NCBI GenBank assembly: GCA_029783825.1
Contig: JAREIK010000522.1
Span: 19,684 to 83,683 of the forward strand
Direction: 5' to 3'
From: Sapria himalayana
Lineage: Eukaryota; Streptophyta; Magnoliopsida; Malpighiales; Rafflesiaceae
DNA length: 64,000 nucleotides
Shown here: positions 35,977 through 46,345 of the stretch, piece after piece
Numbering within the stretch: position 1 is the stretch's first letter
Layout: the number at the start of each line of letters is the position of its first letter
Program-made: the position numbers and the translations under genes
The notes under the pieces: generated by a model
The model's database searches: none
The model's input: the letters and a program-made list of their open reading frames with translations, nothing else
Told to the model about the DNA's origin: nothing

Positions 35977-38055
35977 ATGATGCCTAAAAGATGTGGTCAT
36001 GGTGGAGGTGAACGTGGACACTGAAATGAAGCAAATTCATTTAGTATGCTACATTATGTTGCAGAATCAGTACCATCTCATAGCCACCATATCCAGACTT
36101 CAACATCACATTTATCATCTCTATTTCTATCACCATCACCATAATTGAGACCTCTATTATCATCTTTATCAGATGTAAGCCCACCACCGATTATGCATTC
36201 TGCACACACTTTTGGTCTATCTCTATCTTCTACACCACATTTTACATGGGTTGTTCCCCCATTTACAATACTAATGACATCATCAAATGTTGTGCCTTCC
36301 TCTATAGTCAGTGCAAATTTAGAAATTGAGATTGTGGATGAGACGTAAAAGAAATATGTAAAAATGACTTGAAAAAAAAATTTTGATGTTACTGTCAGTG
36401 GTTTTTTAAATATTGATATGATTCGCTTGTTTTCTATGTTATTCATTTATTTATAGAGTTTTATTCCATCTCAAAAGTATTCGACTATAATTACAAAGTC
36501 TTTCAAGAAAATTGCCGATTCTAAATCATTCTCCTCGAAGAAAGTTTTAGATTTGGCAAAGAAGTCTTATTTTAATGATTTTTAGGTAAAAATAACAAAA
36601 AAAAAGTATTGAAAAAAAATAATCAAATTACTTATCTATTATGTTGGTATTATTCAAGCACTAAATAATTATGTTCTTGTTGTTAATATAGATTCTTTTG
36701 TGATTTTTCTATATATAGAATTAGTACACATGGGCACCTAAATTTGATGGAAAGATAAAGTCATTATGGGAGATCAAAGCTGCTCAATGATATTCTAATT
36801 TTGTCCATAAATTGAAGAATATGAAAGAAAGACCCGATATTATATCCGAGAATGAATGGTCCGAGTGGCTTATGTATTGGGAGGATTCAGATGTGATAAA
36901 AAAATTAGATATTGCCAGCAAAAATCGATTAAGTGAGGTAGCTGGACTAGGTACAAGAATTTGTGGACACACGGGAGGATCAAAGTCGAGCATTGAGCAT
37001 GCTCGAGATCTCATACAATTTTAAAATTGTAAACATTTATATATTTAGTGGTTGTCCTAATAGTACAATAAATCAAATCTCCGCATGGTTTTATTAATTT
37101 TGTTAAATTTTTTGATCATTTGTTTTTTAATGACTTAATAAAAACATTTCTAGGCTGGAGAATTGGGTCGGGTTCAAAATTTTTATCAGATTTTCAGGAA
37201 ATGCATGTGAAGAAAGTGGATTGTCAATTTGTTGACAACAAATCTTAGATGATTGCTGTAAGAACTTGTTATATTAATAAATTTTTATAATACTATAGTT
37301 AATTTTGAAAATTGTTTGGATTGCAAAATATTTATTTTATTTTTGTATATCTAGAATTATTTTTTTCTCTATTTTATTTTGGGACCTAATGGAGGAATGT
37401 GTGACAGCTGCTCATCAACAAGTTGAGGTAACTGTTGATCTTCAACCAAGTGACTATGATCCTATTTATTTAGACACCATAGGAGGTTGTAAGAAGCAAC
37501 GAGTGTTTGGAATCAGCTCGAAGGGAGTGACATTTTGTTGTAGTAGTCGTGCTTTCAATTCATATATCTCAGCAATGGTCAATGAGATGGTCGAACACCA
37601 AGTAATGGAAACAAATGAATGTATTGTAGTTATGGTGACCGAAATGAAAATGAAGGATGAGCAGATATCTCATTTGAAGGAAAAAATATATGAAATTATA
37701 GAACAGAAGGATGAGCATATATCTCATTTAAAGAAAGAAATATATGAAACTAAAGAATAGAAGGATGTGCAGTATACTATTTTGATGGAAGAAAAGTAAG
37801 AAATTAAAGAAATGAATGATGAGAGGAAAAGAATTAAGATTGTAATGCAATTGCAGATGTCCTATATGGAGTCACAGTGGTATTGGCGCAACAAATAGCA
37901 TTCTAAGATCCAGTTGCAAAACCTCGCAGGATAGAAGATGTCCTATATGGAGTCGCATTTAGATGCATTAGCACAACATATTGTATTCCGAGATCCAACT
38001 GCAAAACCTTGCAGGAGAGGCTAGCATTCCATACAAATTATGAAGATGATTGAGT
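35977..38055 (+). pseudogene. CACTA tnpA-like protein (Transposase_24 / Ptta-En/Spm family), decayed
   Basis: TNPA-type proteins bind subterminal repeats and assist excision. Exon 1 starts MMPKRCGHGGGERGH and hits a stop after a Gly/Arg-rich start. It continues as a Ser/Pro/His-rich stretch to about 36,348. Exon 2 (36,457-36,585) gives FIPSQKYSTIITKSFKKIAD. Exon 3 (36,719-37,023) is the Transposase_24 core: WAPKFDGKIKSLWEIKAAQ, ERPDIISENEWSEWLMYW, ASKNRLSEVAGLGTRICGHT then GGSKSS. A later exon (37,385 on) gives YDPIYLDTIGGCKKQRVFGI and a coiled coil with three repeats of KDEQISHLKEKIYE type. Near 37,850-38,020 an ~95 bp segment beginning TGCAGATGTCCTATATGGAG is duplicated. Several stops (for example near 36,023, 36,788 and 37,758) inactivate it. 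Confidence 0.85.
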
Positions 38056-38401
38056 ATGAGAATTATTTCTGAACTGTTATTTATTTTTTTCTATGTGTAG
38101 CAAATAATTATGTTATTTTTTGCAGGTTTCAATTTTTTTTATTCTATTTTTATTCTTTGCTTTTTCAATTAACCCAATTATGTATCTTTTTAGAACATAT
38201 TATGTGAGACAAAAGAAAAAATTCTGATTCAAAGCATTCAGACATTACCACAGTACTTCCAATGCATGGGTCCCACATTTTACCAATTTCAGCTTTATCA
38301 AAAAGAGGGCTAGCTTATCTTATGTTTATTATTCTGAAAACATTTTATTTTTACACTCTCTTTATCTTTAAACATAATTGCTGGATATCTTTTGTATTTT
38401 T
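38056..38401. other. 3' flank of tnpA, no gene
   Basis: AT-rich sequence after the tnpA stop region. No further coding pattern is visible, and it probably represents the transcript end and spacer of element C. Confidence 0.4.
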
Positions 38402-38544
38402 TTTGAAGCTATAAGATAATCAAATTTAATTTGTGTTTGTTTATGTCTTTAATATTTGTTTTTATATATCTGTGAATATGTTTTTGTGTCTCTGAATTTT
38501 TTGGGTAGAGTTTTAGCCTATTATATGTATGTAAGAGCCTATTT

Positions 38545-38602
38545 TCAGCAGTGGCAGCAGTGGTAGCGATGGCAGCGGGAGCAACTGCAATAGCAACAAA
38601 TG
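38545..38602 (+). repeat. GC-rich imperfect triplet tract, unit 1
   Basis: A short run of GCAGTGGCAGCAGTGGTAGC-type triplets, far richer in G+C than its surroundings. It is the shortest of the three tracts. Confidence 0.8.
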
Positions 38603-38604
38603 TG

Positions 38605-38815
38605 GTATATACGTACATATATAGTTAGTATATACGTACATATAATACTACAGTATTTTATGTACTTATATACTGAGTATATATAGTACTCAGTATATAT
38701 GGTACTCAGTAATATGTATGCATAGTACTATAGTTTATATGTACATATACTATAGTAATATATGTATTAGTGAAATGCTAGTGTATATATATACATATTT
38801 ATTGCAATAATATAT
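38605..38815. repeat. TATATGTACATATATACT minisatellite, unit 1
   Basis: Palindromic minisatellite as elsewhere, beginning GGTATATACGTACATATA directly after the GC-rich tract. Confidence 0.85.
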
Positions 38816-38824
38816 ATTTATCAA

Positions 38825-39055
38825 AACATAGTCATTTATTTATTTATTTTGATTTGAATTGGTGGTTTAAAAATTGTACATTTATGGTACCAAATTGTTT
38901 CCCAATAAAGCTTGTATAAGTGAATATATATTTCGACAAACATGATGCACCATGATTCATACGCATTTTCGTAGTGGAAAGTTCGTGATCGGAGGAGCAG
39001 AGGGAGAGAAAGCAACGTCAATGCATTGATAGATTATACTTTATGCACAGTCGGT
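38825..39055 (+). repeat. ~230 bp CACTA-associated repeat, copy R5
   Basis: Landmarks TTGATTTGAATTGGTGG, GATGCACCATGATTCATACG, GAGAGAAAGCAACGTCAATG and TTATGCACAGTCGG. Confidence 0.85.
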
Positions 39056-39389
39056 AGATATATTGATTAATAAGATATAATATATTTTTTGTAATTTTTT
39101 TGTTTTAGTTATTTAAAATATTGTACTAGAATAAGTTATTAAATAATTTTTTTTTGTTTAATTTAAAAGTGTCATTTATTATTTTTGTTTTTATAAAATT
39201 TAATTTAAAAATATTAAATTATTTAATTAATTTTTTGTTTAAACTGTATGACAATCAACTTTAATTTGTGTTTGTTCATGTCTATATTAATTGTTTTTAT
39301 ATATCTGTGAAAATATTTGTGTTTCTCCGAATTTTTTGGTAGAGTTTTAGCCTATTATATGTATGTAAAAGCCTATTATCAACATCTGT

Positions 39390-39660
39390 AGCTACGACAG
39401 CTGCGGTAGCAGTGCCAGCAGCATAGGTAGGGGAGGCAGTGGAGGCATAGGCAACATCAGAGGTAGCATTGGCATCGGCGGCAGCAGTGGTAGTAGCGGC
39501 AGCAATGGTATCGGAGTTATCGGCGACAACAGAGACAACACTTGCAGCAGCAGCAGGGCGGCTGCACCAGCAGCGGCGACAACACTGATAACAGATGCAG
39601 CGGCCGCTGCCACTACGGCAAGGGCGGCAGCGAGAACGGGAGCAGCAGGAACGGCAAAAT
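39390..39660 (+). repeat. GC-rich imperfect triplet tract, unit 2
   Basis: About 270 bases of GCAGCGGTAGC/GGCAGCAGTGG-type triplets. Reading either strand gives Ala-rich (plus) or Leu/Pro-rich and Ala-rich (minus) frames without a plausible protein start or end. I treat it as an expanded simple sequence. Confidence 0.8.
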
Positions 39661-39664
39661 TTGT

Positions 39665-39845
39665 GGTATATACCTACGTATATTGTAAGTATATACGTAC
39701 ATATAATCTTGAATTATTTTATGTACATATATACTATGTATATATGTACGCATAATACTACAACTTATATGTACAAATACTGCAGTAATATATGTACGAG
39801 TGAAATGATAGTATATATGTATATTTTTTCTGCAGTAATATGTAT
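39665..39845. repeat. TATATGTACATATATACT minisatellite, unit 2
   Basis: Same palindromic minisatellite following GC tract 2. Open frames extending into it join the Ala- or Pro-rich tract to Tyr/Ile-rich sequence and are repeat products. Confidence 0.85.
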
Positions 39846-39851
39846 TTATCA

Positions 39852-40082
39852 AAACATAGTTTTTTTTTAATTTATTTTGATTTTATTTAGTGGTTTAAAT
39901 TTCTTACAAATGTGGTACCACATTGTTTCCCATACGAAGCTTGTATAAGTGAATGGATTTTTCAACATACATGAAGCATCGTGACTCGGACAGTATTTTG
40001 GCAGTGGAAAGTTGGTGATTAGAAGAGCTGAGGGAGAGAAAGCAACGTCAATACATTGATAGATTATACTTTATGCACAGTC
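39852..40082 (+). repeat. ~230 bp CACTA-associated repeat, copy R6
   Basis: Landmarks TTGATTTTATTTAGTGG, CCCATACGAAGC, GAAGCATCGTGACTCGGACAG, GAGAGAAAGCAACGTCAATA and TTATGCACAGTCAG. Confidence 0.85.
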
Positions 40083-40387
40083 AGTATATACATTGATAAC
40101 TAAGATGTAATAATTTTTTTTTTAGTTATTTAAAATATTGTATTAGAATAAATTATTAAATGAATTTTTTGTGTACTTTAAAATTTCCTTTTATAGTTTC
40201 TATTTATTAAATTTAATATAAAAAGATTAAACTATTTAATTAAATTTTAGTTTAAGCTGTATGACAATCAATTTTAATTTGTGGTTGTTCATATCTATAA
40301 TAATTGTTTTTATATATCTGTGAAAATGTTTGTGTGTCTTCAAATTTTTTGGGTAGAGTTTTAGCCTATTATAGGTCTATAAAAACC

Positions 40388-40795
40388 TAATATCAGTAGC
40401 AGTATCAGTGACGGAAGTGGCGGCGATGACAGCGGCATTAGCAGAAGCGACATCGACGATAGTGGTGGCGGTGGTAGCAGTGGGGGTAGCCACGGTTACA
40501 GTAGTGACAGGGCGGGAGTGGTGGCATCAGAGGCAGTGACAACAACATTAGCAGTGACGGAAGTGGCGGTAGTAGTGGCTGCACCAGAAGCAATGGTGGC
40601 AGTGGTGGTAGCAGCTGCTGCACCAGAAGCAGCGGCAACACCAGAAGTAATAGTAGAGGTGGCAGTGCATAGGTAGCAGTGGCGGCGGTGGCGATGGTAG
40701 TGGCAGCGATGATAGTAGAAGTGGTATTGGCAGCGATAGCGACAAAGGTAGTAGCGGCAGGGAGTGCAACATCAACAACACCAAATGAGGTATAT
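40388..40795 (+). repeat. GC-rich imperfect triplet tract, unit 3
   Basis: About 400 bases of the same triplet type (GTGGCGGCGATGACAGCGG, GGTGGCAGTGGTGGTAGCAG and similar), the longest of the three. Internal near-repeats such as CACCAGAAGCA(A/G) occur twice near 40,580 and 40,622, showing local duplication. Confidence 0.8.
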
Positions 40796-40985
40796 ACGTA
40801 CGAAAAAAGTCAGTATATATGGACATATAATACTATAGTATTTTATGTACATATATACTGAGTAAATTTGTACTCAATTTATATGTACACATAATGCTGT
40901 TATTTTTATGTACATATACTACAATATATATGTACAAGTGAAATGCTAGTATATATTTACATATATACTACAATATTATATATGT
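40790..40985. repeat. TATATGTACATATATACT minisatellite, unit 3
   Basis: Same palindromic minisatellite following GC tract 3. Confidence 0.85.
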
Positions 40986-40987
40986 AT

Positions 40988-41762
40988 CAAAACATAACTT
41001 TTTTTTAATTTGACTGAGTGGTTTAAATTTCTTATTGATATGATACCGCATTGTTCCTCATACAAAACTTTTATAAGTGTTGGGATTTTTCACTAGACAT
41101 TACGTGCCGTGACTCAAATAGCTTGATAGAAAAACATTTTGTCAAATAGATTCATAATTAGATAGATAGCTAGATATATAGATAGATAGACAAATAGATA
41201 AATAGATAGATATATATATATAGATAGTCTGATAGATAGACAGGCAGATATATTAATTGATAGAAAAATTAATTGAAAGATTCTAAAACAAATTGATACA
41301 CAAATAGATATATAGAAAGATAGATAAATAAATAGATATATAGAGATAAAGATTGACAGATAGATAGAAAGATAGAAAGATTGATAGATAGATTCATTAT
41401 TATAAAGATAGATAGACAGAAAGATAGACAAACAAATAAATAGATAGATAGATAGTGGTCAGATAGATTGATAGATATAGATAGATAGACATATTTATAG
41501 ACAGATAGAAAGATAGATAAATAGATAGAGAAAGAGATAGATAGAAAAAAAGATAGACATATAGATAGAAAAATAGATAGATATAGATAGAAAAATAGAA
41601 ACATAGATAGATAGATAGATAGAGAGAATGATACATAGATAGATAGATAAATAGAGAGACTAAAAGATAAATATAAAGATCAATAGAAAAATGATGTTTG
41701 GAGGAGCTAAGGGAGAGAAAGCAGCATCAATAAATGGATATATTATAATTTATACACTGTCG
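40988..41762 (+). repeat. ~230 bp CACTA-associated repeat, copy R7, split by GATA array III
   Basis: The first half ends GTGCCGTGACTCAAATAGCTT near 41,124. The second half resumes AAAAATGATG...GGAGGAGCTAAGGGAGAGAA near 41,686 and ends TTATACACTGTCGG. In intact copies these halves are joined by about 15-20 bases (for example CTTTGTCGCAATAGAAAG). The insert is the GATA array. Confidence 0.85.
41122..41690 (-). repeat. GATA/GACA array III inside repeat R7
   Basis: About 570 bases of imperfect GATA on the plus strand with GACA, GAAA and TGAT variants. It sits exactly where intact 230 bp repeats carry a GATAG...ATAGAAAGATG stretch. No target-site duplication or transposon end is seen at either border. 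Confidence 0.95.
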
Positions 41763-41984
41763 GTAGATACATTGATGAATAAGATGAAATAAAACTTTTT
41801 TATTTTTTATTTCAATTATGTAAAATATTGAATTTGATTAAGATATTAAATGATTTTATTCTTTGTTTATTATAAATTATTTATAGATTAAATTTTTATT
41901 CAATTTGATATAATAATTTTAAATTATTTAATTAAAAAATTTTAAAATAAATTAAATTCTAAAATTATTTTTGAAATTAAAATA

Positions 41985-42292
41985 GCTAGGGAAAATTCAT
42001 TGCTAAATTAGCAAGGGAAAATTCCTTGCTAAATTAGCAAGGGAAAATCCCTTGCTAATTTAGCTAGGGAATTTTTTCTATCTAATTTAGCTAGGAAAAT
42101 ATTAAAATTAGTGATGGATTATCAGTCACTAAATTTATTTAGCTAGGGACTATATCCATCGCTAAAATTTATAGACCAGCATTTAGCCAGGGAATTATCT
42201 GTCGTTATTTTTGTTTATCGACGGAATATCTCATTTATCTTGCTAATTTAGCTAGGGAATTTGTTTTTTTAGCAAGGGATTTTTCCGTCGCT
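41985..42292 (+). repeat. CACTA subterminal motifs of element C, terminus lost
   Basis: GCTAGGGAAAATTC, three successive AAATTAGCAAGGGAAAAT(T)CC steps, TTTAGCTAGGGAATTTTTTC and GGGACTATATCCATCGC motifs parallel those at 6,585-7,003. Instead of a TTTCTTGTAGTG end, the sequence passes from TTTTTCCGTCGCTAA into a TA run and then GATA array IV. Confidence 0.8.
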
Positions 42293-42697
42293 AATATATA
42301 TATATATATATATATTCATATATAAATAGATAAAGAGAGATATATATAAATTGAGAGAAAAATAGACAAATAGATAGACATATAGATAGATAGATAGATA
42401 GACAGATAGATAGACAGATAGATAGAGAGGTATACATAGAGATATGAATACATAGACACATATAAAGATAGATTGATAGACATATAGACAAATATACAGA
42501 TAGCTAGATAGATAGATAGATAGATAGTTAGATAGATATAATATAGATAAATAGATAGATAGTCAAATAAACAAGATAGACAAATTTATAATTAGACAGA
42601 TAGAGAGAGAGAGAGATAGATAGATATATAGATGAATAAATAGTTAAATAGATAGATAGATAAATAAATATATAGATATATAGACATATAGATATTT

Positions 42698-42733
<36 letters not shown>

Positions 42734-43757
42734 TCATAGATAGATAGATAGATAATAAATTGATTTATAGATACATAGATAGACAGATTGACAATTAGAG
42801 AAATAGAAAGATAGAAAGATAGACACATAAATATATAAACATAAAAATAAAAATCTAGATAAATAGATATAAAGATAGACAGATTGACAGACATATAGAT
42901 AGACATATAGATAGACAAATATATATACAGATATATATAGATAGATTGACAAATATATAGTCAGATAGATAGATATACAGAAATATATACACAGATGGCA
43001 GATAGATAGATAGATCGATAGATAGATAGATAGATAGACAAATAGATATATAGACATATAGATAGATAGATAGACAAATGATAGACAGATAGATAGACAT
43101 AATAATATAAAGATATATAGACAGATAGATATACAAAGAGATAGACAAATAGACAGATATATAGATAGGCAAATAGGCAGATTGATAGATAGATAGCCCA
43201 ATTCAACAGATAAATAGTTAGAGTGATAGACTATTAGACAACTAGAAAGAGATATACTAATAGATAGATAGATAGATAAAAAATTAAACACATAGGCAAA
43301 TAGATAAATTGATAGATTGACATATAGATATATTGACACATAGATATAGAGATAGATATAGAGACATATAAAGAGATAGCCAAATATATAGATAGATAGA
43401 TAGATAGTTAGATAGATAAATAGATAGACAGATTAATAGTTAAACAGACAAATAGAAAGATAGATAGATATATAGATTTATAGATAGATAGATTGATTAA
43501 TAGGCTGATATACAAAAAAACAATCAGATAGTTAGTCTGATAGATAGATAGAGACACATATATACATATAAAGAAATAGACACATAGATAGATAGACTGA
43601 CAAATAGATAGATTGATAGACATATGGATTGATAAACTAATTGATATAAGTAGATAGATAGATAGATTGATTGATTGATTGAGAAATAGATAGACAAATA
43701 GACAGACAGACATATAGATAGATAGATATACAAATAGATAAATAGAATGATAGACAT

Positions 43758-43788
<31 letters not shown>

Positions 43789-43959
43789 CTAAATAGAAAG
43801 ATTACTAGATAGACTAAGAGTTAGAAATATAGATAAATAGATAAATAAATATATAGATTGATAGACATATTATAGATAGATAAATATATACATATATTGA
43901 TAGACATATAGACAAAATGATAGATAGACATATAGATTAAAAAAATTGATACATAAACA

Positions 43960-45580
43960 ATTAGATAGAGAGATAGATAGACATATAGGCAAATATATTG
44001 ATAGACATATAGATAGATAGACAAATTGATTGATAGACCAATATCAATTAAGACAATTAGATAGTTAGACAGATAGTGATTTTTAATAATAGACAGTTAG
44101 AAAGTTACTCATATAAATAGATCGATAGATTGACATATAGACAAATATATAGATAGATAGATACACAAATAAAAATATTAATAGGTATATAAATAGGTAG
44201 ATAAATAGATATACATATAGAGAGATAAATAGATAGATAGCTAAGTAGATAGATAGATAGACTGATAGATAACTAGACAAATAGATAGATAAATCGAAAG
44301 ACATATATATACATAGATAGTTAAACAAATATATAGATAGATAGTTAGATAAACAAATAAACACAGAGTGATATAATAATAACTAAAAAGACACATAGAC
44401 AAGTAGAATAATAAACAAATATATAAATAAAGTGAAAAAGATAAACATTAAGATAGATAGAGAGATTGATAGAATGATTGATTGATAGATTGACAGAAAG
44501 ATAGATTGACAAATAGACAGATAGACAAATAGATAGATAGAAAAATATATAGGTAGATAGATAAATAGATATATAGATAGATAACTTGATAGATAGATAG
44601 ATTAAAAGATATATATATAAATACATAGATACATAAATAGATAAACAGATAGACAAATAGAGAAATATATAGTTAGACTAATAGATAATTAAATATTTTG
44701 AAAGATAATACATAGCCAAATAGATATATAGATAGATAGATAAAAAAATAGATAGATAAACAATTAGATAGATAGACAGATAGGCAAACATATTGATAGA
44801 CAGATAGATAGATAGATAGATAGACAAATTGATTGATAGACTAATATCAATTAAGACATTTAGATAGTTAGACAGATAGTGATTTTGAGTAATAGATTGT
44901 TAGAAAGTTACTCATATAAATAGATCGATAGATTGACATATAGACAAATATATAGATAGATAGATACACAAATAAAAATATTAATAGGTAGATAAATAGG
45001 TAGATAAATAGATAGATAAATAGATAGATATATAGATATACATATAGAGAGATAAATAGATAGATAGCTAGGTAGATAGATAGATAGTTAGACTAATAGA
45101 TAACTAGACAAATAGATAGATAAATAGAAAGACATATATATACATAGATAGTTATACAATATATAGATAGATAGTTAGATAAACAAATAGACACAGAGTG
45201 ATATAATAATAAATAAAAAGACACAGACAAATAGACTAATAAACAAATAGACAGATAAAGAGATAAAAAGATAAACATTAAGATAGATAGACAGATTGAT
45301 AGAAAGATAGATAGATAGATAGATTGATTGATTGACAAATAGACAGATAGACAAATAAATAGATAGAAAAATATAAAGGTTGAAAGATAACTAGATATAT
45401 AGATAGATAACTAGATAGATAGAAAGATTAAGAGATAGATATATAAACACATAGACACATAAATAGATAGATAGATAGACAAATAGAGAAATAGATAGTT
45501 AGACTAATAGATAATTAAATAGTTTGAGAGATAATACATAGCAAAATAGATAGATAGATAGTTTGATAGTTAGACATTTA
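43960..45580 (-). repeat. ~0.8 kb tandem duplication within GATA array IV
   Basis: The segment containing ATATCAATTAAGACA, GATAGTGATTTT, AAAGTTACTCATATAAATAG and, later, GATAATACATAGC occurs twice. Those markers lie at 44,041 and 44,844 (offset 803) and at 44,705 and 45,531 (offset 826). Order is conserved throughout, with small insertions in the second copy. Confidence 0.85.
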
Positions 45581-46197
45581 GACAAATTGATATATCGATA
45601 GAAAAATATAAATTTAGATAGATAGATAGATATATATACAAATGAACAAATAGATAAATAGATAGATAAAAAGATTGATAGACAGATAGACAATTAGATA
45701 GATATATAGATAGACATATAGAAAGATATACATATAGATTAGATTGACATATAGATAGATAGATAAATAGAAAGATAGATGATAGACAGCTAGAAAGATA
45801 TACCGATATAGATAGACAGATATATAGATAGATAGAGAGATAGATAGAAAGCCTGATAGGCTAATAGAAAGGAATAATAGATTGATAGATTGATATAAAA
45901 ATAGATAAACTAATAGTCACATAAATAGATAGATATACATTTGAACAGATAGACTTTTAGATATATAGACATTTAGACAGAATAGAAAAATATTTATTTG
46001 ACCAATAGATAGATAAATAGATTTACATTTTTATAAATAGAAGATATACATATAAATTTATAGATAGTTAGTTAATAGGTAGTTAGATAGTTAGACTAAT
46101 ATATATATATATATAATAGATATATAGATATTCAGAATGATAAATTGATAGATAGATTAGAAAAATAGATATATTGAGAGATAGATATATAGATAGA

Positions 46198-46345
46198 TAC
46201 AGAGATAAATAATAGATATATAGAAAAATATATAGATAAATAAATATATATCTAGATATGTAGAAAGAAAGATACAGAGATAGATAATAGATATATAGAA
46301 AAATATATAGATAAATAAATAGATATATAGATAAATAGATAGATA
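46198..46345 (-). repeat. ~75 bp duplication within GATA array IV
   Basis: AGATACAGAGATA followed by AATAGATATATAGAAAAAT and ATATAGATAAATAAAT occurs twice in direct succession (starting near 46,196 and 46,271). Confidence 0.8.

Larger units (their letters stand above)
38402..41960 (+). repeat. Three tandem ~0.8-1.7 kb units of the CACTA 3' region
   Basis: Each unit begins with (AC/GC)TGTATGACAATCAA-like sequence and TTAATTTGTG(T/G)TTGTTCAT. It then runs through TTTTTATATATCTGTGAA, the shared GAATTTTTTGGGTAGAGTTT and TAGCCTATTATA, a GC-rich triplet tract, the TATATGTACATATA minisatellite, the 230 bp repeat and AT-rich spacer. Unit 1 is about 38,402-39,236, unit 2 about 39,237-40,250 and unit 3 from 40,251. 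The GC-rich tract is about 55, 265 and 400 bases long in units 1, 2 and 3. Unit 3 is lengthened by GATA array III. Confidence 0.85.
32366..42292 (+). mobile_element. CACTA element C, truncated at both ends
   Basis: It contains, in order, a 5'-truncated tnp2, tnpA, three tandem 3' units with minisatellite and 230 bp repeat, and CACTA subterminal motifs. The left part including the terminus and the first half of the transposase-associated domain is missing and replaced by TATC array II. The right terminus is missing and replaced by a TA run and GATA array IV. It shares its 3' region with the A-type elements, so it or a relative was probably their transposase source. Confidence 0.75.

Noticed and set aside
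39392..40861. Ala-rich, Pro/Leu-rich frames such as MAAAAASVISVV and LPLLPPMPM-type proteins.
   Set aside because: They come from the GC-rich imperfect triplet tracts, run into AT minisatellite, and lack a plausible gene structure. Annotated as repeats.
38402..41960. Three tandem units considered as LTRs of a retrotransposon.
   Set aside because: They lack TG...CA borders, a primer-binding site and a polypurine tract, and share the 230 bp repeat and subterminal region of the CACTA family instead.
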